Positions 1-13,853 of a stretch of 64,000 nt of DNA are shown here, piece by piece. This stretch comes from Purpureocillium takamizusanense. Lineage: Eukaryota > Ascomycota > Sordariomycetes > Hypocreales > Ophiocordycipitaceae. The position numbers were made by a program, and so were the translations under genes. The notes beneath the pieces are model-generated. The model searched no databases and was not told the DNA's origin. It was given only the letters and a program-made list of their open reading frames with translations. Each line of letters opens with the position of its first letter. Position 1 is the first letter of the stretch. The stretch lies in assembly GCF_022605165.1 (NCBI RefSeq), contig NC_063075.1, forward strand, positions 310,001 through 374,000, in the 5' to 3' direction.

Positions 1-970
1 TCGACCTCTCAAAGCCCCGCGAGTGCTTTGTTTATTTTAATTACAGCCATTTAAATGCCCTGGGAGGTGTCATGTACGGGTGCCCCACAGCCTTGCCAAA
101 CCTGCATGCCGTTGGCGGCCAAGACTCCGTATCCGTGTTGCCGGATCGGGTTTTCCAATTAGACTGTGCTTGAGACAAATGGACGACAAGATCCTGAACC
201 CTTGAATCCCTCGGCCAATAGAACATATTTTTTGGCGGCTTGAGCTCTCCGTGGGAAACTTTCGAGCGCGCCTCAACCAGGATTCCGGTAACCGTTAGTC
301 GAGCGCGCGGGCGGGGCCCCGAGACACAGCTAACCTAATACAATACTCGCATTGGGTTAGCTATAACATGGTAGACGAGCACGAAACTCTAAGATGAGAT
401 TCTCTACTTATTTCTATGTAGAACAGGGCAAAGAAAGATATGAAACGCGGCTCACGATACATATTGAGTGAAAGTATATTCACAACTTAATTGACGTAAA
501 GGTCGAAATGAGCATCCTACTCGGGCTAGTATACTTGTCCACGACCAATGGTAAGTGCGAAGCGGTGACACAACATACCTGTGGCCGGCAGATTAAACAT
601 GGCGTTTCTCGCACTCGTCTCAAAGAGCTAGCGTATAAACGGCAGTTGCCCGAGAGAGAGAGCCGTATGTGGGTATGGACCAAGCTCTCGGGTCTCTCAT
701 AGGAGCCTTTATTAACCTCAAAGTCTACGGCGCCAGAGCTTCATAAGAAGATCAACACAGGCCTGCCGAGAGAGGAAATGCCTGGACCTTCCGGCAAAAG
801 GGGTGTTGCACATGAGCTCGGGACGGTGATATGGCGTCAAATATAAACTTGTATAGAGACGAGTCCTCCCGACGGAAAACGGGCCTTAGATTTGCACGTC
901 TCAGCTTCATGTGTAAAGCCCATCGCAGCATCCTCTAAAGTTTTGCCCCCAAGGTACAGCAGGATTCAAC
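1..970. other. Intergenic region upstream of subtilisin 1
   Basis: No coding region is supported here. Only short open frames without recognisable domains occur. The last 130 bases hold the presumed promoter of the first subtilisin gene. Confidence 0.6.
842..848 (+). promoter_or_regulatory. Probable TATA box of subtilisin 1
   Basis: TATAAAC lies about 129 bases before the ATG at 971. The paralogous subtilisin at 7019-8378 has a TATA-like element at nearly the same distance from its start, which supports a conserved promoter layout. Confidence 0.45.
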
Positions 971-2351
<1,381 letters not shown>

Positions 2352-2841
2352 AGCCGTTTATTCGCGGTCATGAGGAGATGGTACGCTGGGCCGTGGTAGA
2401 TTAATGTCCCTATTGATAGTTTCAGAGTCTAGATTAATAGTGGCTGGAAATAAAGCTTGTTGCCTGTGTAGTCTGCACGTCAACGCAACGTGCACCATCC
2501 TGACAGCAAGCTCTTGTTATGTCTGTTCGTTGCAGCACTTGGACTGACCACAGGTTGGGGCGGCTGTGACTCAAGGCCCATGCTCGCGTTCCTCGTATTA
2601 TGTTGTGAGTCTGCGGGCGACTAACGAAGGGTTGGGGGCTTGGTCCGTTGCGCCTAAATGAATACCTCCTATTACCATCTTCTAGTGGGAAGCGTTCCTT
2701 CAATCAAGTGACTCAGCTTTCGACATTTTAACACGACAACGCGTTGTGTTATAAGTAGACTCATCGCCGCTTGCAATTGCGCCTGCGGGAGCGAGTGGCA
2801 CTTTTACTCGAATCATAAGATCAAATTGTTCCCTTCTAAAA
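2352..2841. other. Intergenic region, subtilisin 1 to DUF3626 gene
   Basis: Both neighbours point right, so this should hold a 3' end and a promoter. I see no gene. Confidence 0.6.
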
Positions 2842-3945
2842 ATGTCGTCGGCTGTCGCAGAATGCGACACGCTGACACTCGCACAGCGCAATGCCATCAA
2901 CAGCATCAGACAGCAGGCACAGGGCCTGCGCACTGAGGCGCTCAGAACGATTTCGCATATCATGAACATGTCTAATGTCGACTCTTCAACCGCCGACGCA
3001 GTCAGATCCGCCGTGCGCGACCACGCACACGTCGCGATACACTTTCACCCTGACCGGCCGGTCGGGTCTCGGGTCGTTGCGCAAGCGCTGCTCGAAGACG
3101 GCGTCTACCGCAACCAGTTCGAAACGGGAATCTCGAACGGCTTGGTATCGACGGTGTTGGATGGGCCTCGCGACAGCTGGGAGAAGAGCCTTTTCTCTGG
3201 GGCGTACCATGACGGTCCGGAGCTTCGAGCGGCTGAGCGGCCCAAGTACGGCGCCTTGGACCTCACTTGCCACCCAGACGGCCCGGCCCCTCGCTTTGGT
3301 TCCTGCTACCTAGTTCTAAAGCCCGAAGTGTCGCGCAGATCGACGTTTACCTTTGGCGGCTCGCAAGAGGACCCCAAGTTTCGAGGCACCATTGACGAGT
3401 TCGACGCTATCCTGTCCGCGATCTTAGAGGAGTCTTTCACCCGGGACTTTGCCCTGGGCGTGAGCGACGTCCGGCCCGCTTCCGTGATGAGCCTGCTACG
3501 AGAAAGCTTGACAACGCCTCGACAGTTCCGCACCGAGAGCGCTAGCCACAACCTGGACCACATGGTCGAGGCACAAGTCCACGGCGACGTGCGCCTGGGC
3601 CGCGATGTTGAGGCTCTGGTAGCGGACGGGTCGTTCGCGGACGGGGACACAGGCAGGGTCCTCAAGGCCATTGGCGAGAGATTTGGATTCCCGGTCAGGT
3701 TCAATGGCGGCTTCCAGCTGCCCGTGGAAAGCATACCGCCCAACTTTCGCGGACCCGATATGCCGTCTCTGGCCGCCAGGGTGGCTGCGTCGCGGGTCGA
3801 CGCGCGGACAATCGGCAAGGCAGCCCAAGATCTGTTTGACAATCGAGATGAGTGGCGCGACAGGGGAACGTACGAAGAGGTCCTGCAGGAGCTGAAGCTT
3901 CTTTGGCATGTGCTGGTTAAGTATGGTCGGCCTATCGCTCCGTGA
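2842..3945 (+). CDS. DUF3626 family protein
   Basis: Single-exon gene of 367 residues, ATG in context AAAATGTC. The sequence matches what I recall of DUF3626: a FHPDRP segment (about 69-74), QFETGISNGL (about 93-102), an SGAYHDGPE stretch, RPKYGALDL (about 133-141), RFGSCYLVLK (about 151-160) and a STFTFGGSQ segment. No signal peptide or membrane segment is seen, so a cytoplasmic protein is likely. DUF3626 occurs in bacteria and, patchily, in fungi; its biochemical function is not established to my knowledge. The conserved H/R/Y/E-rich core recalls an enzyme, possibly of a nucleotide-transferring fold, but that is speculation. It sits between a protease and a monooxygenase gene on the same strand; no functional link is shown. 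Confidence 0.85.
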   Translation: MSSAVAECDTLTLAQRNAINSIRQQAQGLRTEALRTISHIMNMSNVDSSTADAVRSAVRDHAHVAIHFHPDRPVGSRVVAQALLEDGVYRNQFETGISNGLVSTVLDGPRDSWEKSLFSGAYHDGPELRAAERPKYGALDLTCHPDGPAPRFGSCYLVLKPEVSRRSTFTFGGSQEDPKFRGTIDEFDAILSAILEESFTRDFALGVSDVRPASVMSLLRESLTTPRQFRTESASHNLDHMVEAQVHGDVRLGRDVEALVADGSFADGDTGRVLKAIGERFGFPVRFNGGFQLPVESIPPNFRGPDMPSLAARVAASRVDARTIGKAAQDLFDNRDEWRDRGTYEEVLQELKLLWHVLVKYGRPIAP

Positions 3946-4768
3946 GCAGATGTGAAGCAGGATACTCGGCTCGTGCATGAGGCTCATGGCGTGAGCTGGA
4001 GGCCACAGTGCCGAGGGGCCTGCTATCAGCTGGCCATCAGCTTCACCTCATGCCATGAGAGTCGGCCGCGCCCTAGTGTTGTCTGGCCAATTCGATCTCT
4101 TTGATGTACTTGATCACGGATGGGCTCGGATCGTCACATTTGTACGAGTGAGCCCCAATGAAATGGGAACAGCGCCGCAAACCCCAGCATCGCGACTGCA
4201 TGTGCTCCTCACGACAGTAGCGTCTACTTTCCACGTTGATGTGTTCTAAATATATACTGTACTTCTTCCCCGCTTGCCCGTCAGGCTCTAAGACGCTTCG
4301 TACCCTGGAAAAGACAAGATAAGCCCGCGGTGAGACAGTGAGATTGACCACGTCGTCAGTTTGCCCGTTGCACCTCGTTGGAGGCGGTGTCGACCTGCGT
4401 TGCACTGCAGTTGGATCCGCGTATGATGAACGAGGCATGGAGACCCAATATGCAGGCCAAATGCCGAGCTTGAGTGTGGCGGCCCGCTGTCGGCGACCTG
4501 CGAATGTCGGCTGAGGAATCAGCACATGTGCAGCAGCTCTGGGAACTCAAATAAAGCTCCGATTCTCCCCCGTAACCCCGCAATCAGCCCGTCATCAGCA
4601 TCGTCGAATTCCAACATATGTTGCACGTGTTGTTGCCTCCCCATCTGTTGTAGCACCCCAACGTGCTTTCCCGTGAGTCAAACAGCTACAGTGGTATCCC
4701 ACATCGAACTATAAGGGCTCCGGCTTGATCTGTCCTGGTCCCTACGGAAGTCCGTATCTATCGTCACC
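3946..4768. other. Intergenic region
   Basis: Only short open frames without recognisable features. It should contain the end of the DUF3626 transcript and the promoter of the monooxygenase gene. Confidence 0.55.
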
Positions 4769-6720
4769 ATGGCTGCCGCTGCCGCTCCGCCAGAGACGGT
4801 CCACCTCCTCCCTGGGTCGACGAACCTGCCTCTCGCCGGCTTTCCGCCGCCGGCCGATGCCACGTCCGCAGATGCCGAGTCCGAGGCGCGCGCGGCAGTC
4901 GAGGCACTGAATGCAGCTATATCCACGGCCAATTTCGAGGCAGTGTCTCGGCTGTTTGCCCGCACCGGCTACTGGCGCGACCATCTGGCACTTTCGTGGA
5001 ATTTTCGCACCGTCAAAGGAACCGACGGCATATTGGCCTTTTTGAAGCATTGCGCCCAATCCAAGGATGGTTTCCGGCTAAGGCGGCTTGAGCTAGACAC
5101 CGCGGGCTCGCCGGTGAGGCGGCCAATGATGATGCCAATAGATGGCGGAGCCGGCGTCAACGGCATCCACGCCTTCTTCCGCTTCGAGACTGCCACCGGC
5201 GCGGGCGAGGGCACCTTGCGCCTAGCACTTGAAGACCGAAAATGGAAAATTTACACAATCTATACCTGCCTGCAAGAGCTCAATGGTTGTCAAGAAGAGA
5301 CCTTTGCTCGCCGACCCCTTGGGGTTGAGCATGGAGGCCGCACTGATGGCAAGAATTGGGCCGACCGGCGGGCCGCACAGGTATCTCTTGATGACGGAAT
5401 CGAGCCTCCTGTGCTCATAGTTGGTAAGCCCGCCTACCTTTTTATCGAGGAGCGCCTGCTGACATCCCTCCAGGGGCCGGGCAGGCAGGTTTAACCGCAG
5501 CGGCCAGACTTCAGGTTTTGGGTGTCAAAGCATTGATCATTGACAGGAACGGCCGCGTGGGAGACAACTGGCGCAAAAGATATCACCAACTTGTGCTGCA
5601 CGATCCCGTGTGGTATGACCATATGCCGTACCTCAGCTTTCCACCTCAATGGCCCGTCTTCACCCCCAAGGACAAGCTTGCACAGTTCCTTGAGTCATAC
5701 GCAGACTTGATGGAGCTGAACGTCTGGACGAACACAGAACTTGCAAACAGTCAATGGAATGACAAAGAGGGCGCTTGGACGGTGAGCGTCACGCGGAAAC
5801 TCGGAGATGGGTCAACGCAAACGCGAGAGCTTCGTCCACGTCACATCATCCAGGCCACGGGTGCCTCTGGATTGAAGAGCCAGCCGACTTTCAAGGGCGC
5901 AGAGACATTCAAGGGAGACGTGCTCTGCCACTCGTCTGAGTTCTCCGGCGCACGAGAGGGCTCTGTTGGAAAGAAAGCCGTGATCGTGGGCTGCTGCAAC
6001 TCCGCTCATGACATCGCCCAAGACTACTTGGGAAAGGGCTATGACGTGACCATGGTGCAGCGGTCAAGCACGAATGTGGTGTCTTCTAAAGCAATCTTGG
6101 ACGTTGCATTCAATGGTTTGTACGCGGAAGACGGCCCACCGGTCGACGACTCGGACATGATTGTACAGGGGATGCCACTCGCCGTGCTCAAGGCCGTGCA
6201 GGTCAAGGTCGCCGCGCTTCAAAGGGAGCACGACAAGGAAATGCTGGACGGCTTGGCTAAAGCTGGCTTCAAAGTTGATTTCGGCCCGGACGATGCGGGC
6301 CTATTCTTCAAGTACTTCCAGCGTGGCGGGGGATACTACATCGACGTTGGCGCTGCCAAGCTCATTGCCGACGGCAGCATCAAGATCAAGCAGGGCCAGG
6401 AGATTTCCGAGTTTCTCCCCAGCGGCATCCGATTTGCGGACGGATCCGAGTTGGACGCGGACGAGATCATTCTCGCTACGGGGTACGACAACATGAGCAC
6501 ACAGACGAGGGTCATGTTTGGCGACGACGTGGCAGACAAGGTAAATGATGCCTGGGGCCTGAACGAAGAAGGGGAGATGAGAAGCATCTGGCAGAAGAGC
6601 GGGCACCCAGGACTCTGGCTTCACGGTGGTAACTTGGCCCTGTGCCGTTTCTACTCGAGGCTGCTGGCCCTGCAAATCAAGGGGCTCGTGGAGGACCTGT
6701 ACGCCTATGGTGACATTTGA
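4769..6720 (+). CDS. Flavin-containing monooxygenase with NTF2/SnoaL-like N-terminal domain
   Basis: FAD- and NADPH-dependent monooxygenase, about 633 residues. Exons 4769-5423 and 5474-6720; the 50-nt GT-AG intron splits the first Rossmann motif, and splicing rebuilds LIVGAGQAGLTAAARL (GxGxxG, about residues 216-222). Residues 40-165 form a SnoaL/NTF2-like region (WNFRTVKGTDGI). The FMO part has FKGDVLCHSSEF, the NADPH-type loop VGCCNSAHD (near residue 390) and the late LATGYD motif (near residue 555). The usual second glycine-rich loop is GCCNSA, slightly divergent. Such two-domain FMOs are common in ascomycetes and act on small molecules, hydroxylating N, S or carbonyl compounds; the substrate here is unknown. 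No signal peptide, so probably cytosolic. Confidence 0.93.
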
Positions 6721-6960
6721 GTCCATGTCAGTCTGGCCACCGCCATGCTACAAGATGCGTAGCCGTTGAATTACAGCACTCGTGAGCGGCGTCGTCTCCA
6801 TCTACAGTCTTTATAAGCCGGTGTTCAGAGCCCTCTACTGTGTACAATCATAAAGAGTGTCTCAAGGCTGGCATTGATATATATGCAAAAGCCACAGGTG
6901 TTCTCAGCACCATATCCAGATCATTTCTTTAGCTAATCCGGCTATTGCCGGTACTTTTTA

Positions 6961-8378
<1,418 letters not shown>

Positions 8379-11300
8379 GATGCTGGTCGTTCAATGTTGT
8401 GCGGGAACGAAGATTTGTGTAGATGATAGATGGCTTCGAGTCACCCCGAGTGATGATGAGAAAAAGCTTCTTGATGTCCATACACTCGGGAGACAGGTCC
8501 GTATTTATATTGCAAACTTCACAACGACTGTCGCCATAAAAGCATACTGGAAGGCTCAAGACCTTCCTCCTAGGGACTGGAGGTTATCCTGCCACCGCCA
8601 TCATACAAGATTTGGCTGGTAACAGCAGTACACTGTGATCATGTCTACGGCGTCACGCGTTGCACGAGACGATGGCAAGTCTATTCGCGCCAGCAGGAAT
8701 CCAGCTTCTGTATAGATCTTAGTCCACGTTGCTGTGTCGTCCACCGCCTTGCCGTTCGAGGCTGGTCGCCGTCGGGGGCACCCCTTGGCATGACAAAACA
8801 TCGGGAGTTTGCGCCTTGACGATAGAAATTAGTCCAACGTTAGCAGAGGTAGCGTGGCTTTCTCCGACGAAGCTATGATTAGTTGAGATCAAGGAGGATG
8901 CCGCCGTCATTTCGGACGTAACGAATCACGGACACGAGTGCGGGCAGCTGCCAGAGTCCAAGGCGGTGTTGGCTCGCCCACGTCTCCGGCCGTTGCCTTG
9001 ATATCTGTAAGGAGTGGACTACAAGGCATCAGACGGCGTTGGCGACTGCTTAATGAATCGTAGCACACATCTTCCTCGCAAGCCACAAGAATGTCACCGA
9101 GGCACATCCCCGGGGCTAAGGGCTGCACCCAAGCGGCCGGGACGGGCCTTGACTTGCTATTTTTGGCATCGAGCAAAAACGCTGCCGGATGATGGCGCAC
9201 CTTTTTGTCTCCACTAGACGGCACTCCCCAGGCTTCGGTATCGATTTCTGGGGTCGTCAACGTGAGCTGCCTGTGGTGGCGCTCCATCTTGCCACTGATG
9301 GATGTAGGCGGGCTCTCGCCGTTGCGGCAACTCTCCTTTGGCGCTGGCTGTTTCCGATATTTCGGGCCGCAGCTGACAAGAGGCATCAACAGAGTTGTTC
9401 TCTTTGCCTGCGCACAATGAACAGGTAGGAAGGCTCGGTGCGCAGCGCATAAATGTCCACAGGCTTTCAATTCAATGCTGCCAAAGTTCTCTTCGCTTGC
9501 CAAGAGATACCAGAATAAGACCGAAGCAGACCATGAGCTGAGTGTCAGTGACCTGGCGGTATCTGACTGAGTCGGCGGTGATGTCGCCTCTGACCTTGAA
9601 CCTTCGTGGCCTAGCTCCATGCATCAGGCGGGAAGGTTCACCCCATGGTTCTCCGCCGCGCCGCGCCGATCACTTGAGCTGCCTTCCCAATCGATTGAAT
9701 ACCTGTTACAGATGCCGATCGCTCTGACATGCCTTCCTGTTCAATATGCGGTGCGACAACCTACCGCCATGCATTGTGATCTACCCGACGAACCAGACGG
9801 GCAGTGATGAGAAATGATGTTACACGCAGACGCGCCGGCCCCTTGCTGATCGCAAAGGCGCACACCTCCCACAATAGAAGCTGCTCGAGCTTCTCCAAGA
9901 GGGATGGGGCTGACCTTTATACCTTCGACTCTGGGTTCTTCGCGTTCTCGGACTTCCCGAACCAGCCAACCACCCCACCCTCAAGTGCGAACCGGGGAGA
10001 CGCGCTCGTAAATATTGGCAGCATACATGTACGTCACGTAAGCTCTCAAGACAGAGGGTACTGGTTAGCAGGCAAGGCAGGCAGGGAGAAAACACCAGAA
10101 AAGAAAGGCAAGGGCTCGGATCACGGGCATTATGTCATGGGCTCGGCTGATGTATGTGCGGTGTTGTAGGTTAGCCAGCCTCCCAGTTGACCGACTCTTT
10201 CACTGCTCTTTCTCTCGCTCGGCCACCTATATAGATCCTCTTCTTCCTCGCTTCATAGCCCATCCAGGTCTCTTCATCCGCCGTGCGCCTATGCCCCTTT
10301 TGTCAATTCGGTACCTTTGACCACGGAATGGGTACGGCGATCGACGATAATCCTACGCCACGAGTTGCTGGCTCGCTCTAGATAGGATCCGCGACCGCGC
10401 GACCCTCTCGATGATGAATATGCTATCGTGCGGCACCGCGCTGGGGCTCGGGGCAAAGACCCTGCAACACTCGCGTGGTGACAGCTTCACTTTTATCACG
10501 CGGGTCTGTCTGAGTCACGGACAGATCAACGTAGCAACTGACCGAAATTGCAGGCTCGAACCCACCACGTGCGACAACAGGCGAGGGCTCGCTCGCCCTG
10601 CTCGCTTAGAGTCCAAGTGCAGTCCAGTCCAAGGTTCTTGGAACATGTTGTCTCTGGCTGTGACGTGCGCACGCTCCTAAACCTGCTCGGCCGCGCTCAA
10701 CGGTGCTTTTTTTCTTCCCCATCGCCGCCGGGAACCGAGCGTTTTTGTGTCTGTCCGCGACGGCACTTCGCCGAGCCGGCAGTTCCCAGTTGCCACCTCG
10801 AATCTGCACCCCACAACGCAAAGGATCGTCGGCATATATTGCCAAGCCTGTAGTTAGTATTTCCAGCCCCGCCTCCGACAGCATGACGGCCTCGGCCTGA
10901 TGAGCCTGGCAACCTTTTCAGCTCCGAGGCCACTGGAGCGGCGTCAACTCACCCGGCCTAGTGATGTTGAAACGCGTCCCCCCCTGTGTTCTCCCGTGGC
11001 ACTTGCCCTGACCATTCATTCATTCGGCCCTTCATCCAGTCAATGTGCTCGTAGTACAGGGCAAGCGGTGGTCGGCAGGCGCACATCAGTCATTCTCGAG
11101 CAGGCCTAGCCACCACCCATCAGTGTGGCAGGAGCGGCATGGCGCGGTATGGTAGGTAGGTGGCCCCCCGGGCTCGGCGATGCTTGATGAGATGCAGCTC
11201 CGTCAGTGGTGGGCCGGTGGTTTCGGGGGTGGAGAGTCGGCGCCTGATCGAATCTGAGGCTCCGCCGATGCTCCGCCTCTCCGGCTGTACGACCAAAAAG

Positions 11301-11803
11301 TGCCCCCCGTAGTGAGCAGACCTGCTTATTCTGGGCATGATCGTTTCCTGCGCACCACTGCGTCCTGGGTGTCCCCCGGGAATCGCACCCGGACGAAGGG
11401 CCAAGGACTGGTCATCGGGACGTGCGCCGCGGCCGGACCTTCCTGTCCCGTCTTAGGGATGCTCATGCTCTGTGGTTGTCTCCACGGGACGACGGCAAGC
11501 GATGACTCGCCGGCGCCATGATATCATGAAGATTGCCAGGCGAGCACGGCGTGCGCTGCGCCTGCCGCCAGTGGATGGATGAACATCAGGCGTGGCGGGC
11601 ACATATATTCATGGCGTTTAGCCTAACCGACTCGTCTCCGTCGGCTACGTTGCTCGCGTGCATCTTCATCCCATTGCATCTTCGTACTTTTGGCCGGAGT
11701 CCTTCGCTGTATACCATAGGTATCGATATTTGAGCATCGACTTGAACCGGCCATCGACGCCAAAGCTCAAGACTACCTTCCCTGAGTGTCACATCGCTCC
11801 ATC
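8379..11803. other. 3.4-kb gene-poor region
   Basis: No convincing gene. The longest frame, 8907-9620 on the minus strand (237 codons, real ATG), has no domain, no signal peptide and a composition like a chance frame, so I do not call it. The region lies between the divergent promoters of subtilisin 2 and the carboxypeptidase. Confidence 0.5.
8502..8509 (-). promoter_or_regulatory. Probable TATA box of subtilisin 2
   Basis: TATAAATA on the minus strand, about 124 bases before the ATG at 8378. The spacing closely matches the TATA-like element of the paralogous subtilisin at 971. Confidence 0.45.
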
Positions 11804-13296
11804 ATGAAGGCAATGCTGGCGACCGCCCTCCTGGGCGCATCTTCGGCTCTTGCACTGGGTCCCGTCGGCAGTCAGCCCAAGGCGAGCTCTCAGAGACCCG
11901 ACGACCACTGGGACGCCATTGTCCGAGGCTCCAGCATAGAGAGCACAAACGGCGGTGCCCTCTCCAACTACAATCTGCGCGTCAACAAGGTCGACCCGTC
12001 CAAGTTGGGTGTCGACAAGGTCAAGCAGTACAGCGGCTATCTCGACGACGAAAAGCAGGACAAGCATCTCTTCTATTGTAAGTCACCGCACGAATGCGCG
12101 CGTGTGGGACTGGAGGAGCTAAACCTACTGTCATAGGGTTCTTTGAGTCTCGCAACGACCCCAAGAACGATCCTGTCGTTCTATGGCTCAACGGCGGTCC
12201 TGGATGTTCGTCGCTCACCGGGCTCTTTCTGGAGCTTGGACCTGCCAAGATTGATGAGAACATTCAGGTCGTCAGCAACCCTCACTCCTGGAACAACAAC
12301 GCGTCCGTCATTTTCCTCGACCAACCCGTCAACACGGGCTTCTCGTACAGTAAAGGGCAGGTGGACACCACGGAAGCTGCCAGCAAGGACATCTACGCGC
12401 TCTTGACCCTGTTTTTCCAACAGTTTCCCGAGTACTCGAAGCAGCCGTTCCACATTGCTGGCGAGTCGTATGCTGGACACTACATCCCTGTTTTCTCTGC
12501 CGAGATCCTGTCCCACAGTGACCGCAACATCAATCTCAAGAGCGCACTGATCGGGAATGGCCTGACGGACCCCCTGACCCAATATAAGTTCTATCGACCT
12601 ATGGCTTGCGGGGAGGGAGGCTACCCTGCCGTACTCGACCAAGGCAGCTGCCAATCGATGGACAATGCGCTGCCTAAATGCGAACAGCTCATCAAGTCGT
12701 GCTACGACACTAAAGACCCCAAGGCATGCTCGAGCGCTACCTCATACTGCAATGGCGAAATGCTCGGGCCGTTCCAGCAGACTGGCAAGAACGTGTACGA
12801 TGTCCGCAAGGAGTGCGAAGGAGGTAACCTCTGTTATCCTGCACTCGACTGGATCTCCAAGTACCTCAACAAGAAGGAAGTGATTGAGGCTCTGGGCGTG
12901 GAGGTGTCCGGCTTCGAGAGCTGCAACAACGACGTCAACCGCAACTTTGCGGCCCACGGCGACTGGATGCTTCCCGAGCACCGAAACGTGCCTAAGCTGC
13001 TCGAGCAGATTCCCGTCCTTATTTATGCGGGCGACGCCGACTTCATCTGCAATTGGCTGGGCAACCAGGCGTGGACCAAGGCGCTTGACTGGCCAGGCAA
13101 GAATGCCTTCAACGGCGCCCAGCCTCAGACGCTCCGGACCCCGGCAGGGGGCAAGGACTACGGCAAGATCACGACGGCTCAGAATTTTGCCTTTCTTCAG
13201 ATCTTTGGCGCGGGCCACATGACTCCGATGGATCAGCCTGAAGCATCCCTCGACTTCTTCAACCGCTGGCTGGCGGGGGAGTGGAAGTCTAAATGA
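11804..13296 (+). CDS. Secreted/vacuolar serine carboxypeptidase (S10, CPY-like)
   Basis: Removes C-terminal residues from peptides. Exons 11804-12077 and 12137-13296 give 477 residues; the junction rebuilds [11 protein letters not shown]. The ATG at 11804 starts a clean signal peptide ([19 protein letters not shown]). Family motifs: NGGPGCSS (oxyanion/substrate site), [10 protein letters not shown] with nucleophile near Ser201, [13 protein letters not shown] with the catalytic Asp near 390, and [11 protein letters not shown] with the catalytic His near 451. Several cysteines fit the disulfide-rich S10 lid. The pro-region is shorter than in classical vacuolar CPY (about 540 residues), so secretion is as likely as vacuolar targeting. 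With the two upstream subtilisins it could complete extracellular protein degradation; this link is inference. Confidence 0.95.
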
Positions 13297-13853
13297 GTCG
13301 TGAGGCGGCGTGCCGACGAGCGGACTCGGTCTCTGTAGGACCATGTACATAGCCCTATTAGCCAGACAGACGGCCAGTCTATTATCAGTCTATACACTAT
13401 CGTCATTTTCAGAGACACCGGTCGTGGGTCTATTCCCGTTGCAATGCATATCGTTGTGGGCGGCTGGGTTGGCCCCGTCTCCGATAATGGGACGTGTTGC
13501 GAGAGAGTCAAAAGTCACCATTCCCCGGAGCACACGCTGCCCAAGTCGCGCCAATGCTATTACCGGGCAATGCTACTATTTACAGTATTAGTGGTCGTCG
13601 CGTCGCTGAGACGTGGCATCCCCAACCACCTTGATGGTTAGGACCCTTCGTGCTCACTTGGCCATCAAGGTGAATGGCGCATGCACGAGACCTTGGGGCT
13701 ACGCTACGTCACGATTGAAACGGTCTGAATATTGGCCGCAAGGGTACTCGGAACTGAAAATGGCCTCGTGGACGATATATTCGCTTGACTGCCGGCTTGC
13801 CTTGAGCTACATTCATCCTTGATCGTCTCCGAGTGAGCCTCACGCGCGGTATA
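13297..13853. other. Intergenic region
   Basis: Tandem same-strand spacer between carboxypeptidase and FAD oxidoreductase genes. A short perfect-looking palindromic stretch around 13613-13670 (CCACCTTGATGG ... CCATCAAGGTG) is visible; otherwise nothing is supported. Confidence 0.5.

Noticed and set aside
8907..9620. 237-codon minus-strand frame with a real ATG
   Set aside because: No domain, signal peptide, membrane segment or protein-like pattern; long chance frames are expected in GC-rich DNA.
10548..10575. GGTTCGAGCC-like motif on the minus strand suggesting a tRNA T arm
   Set aside because: The flanking bases do not pair into a T stem or acceptor stem.
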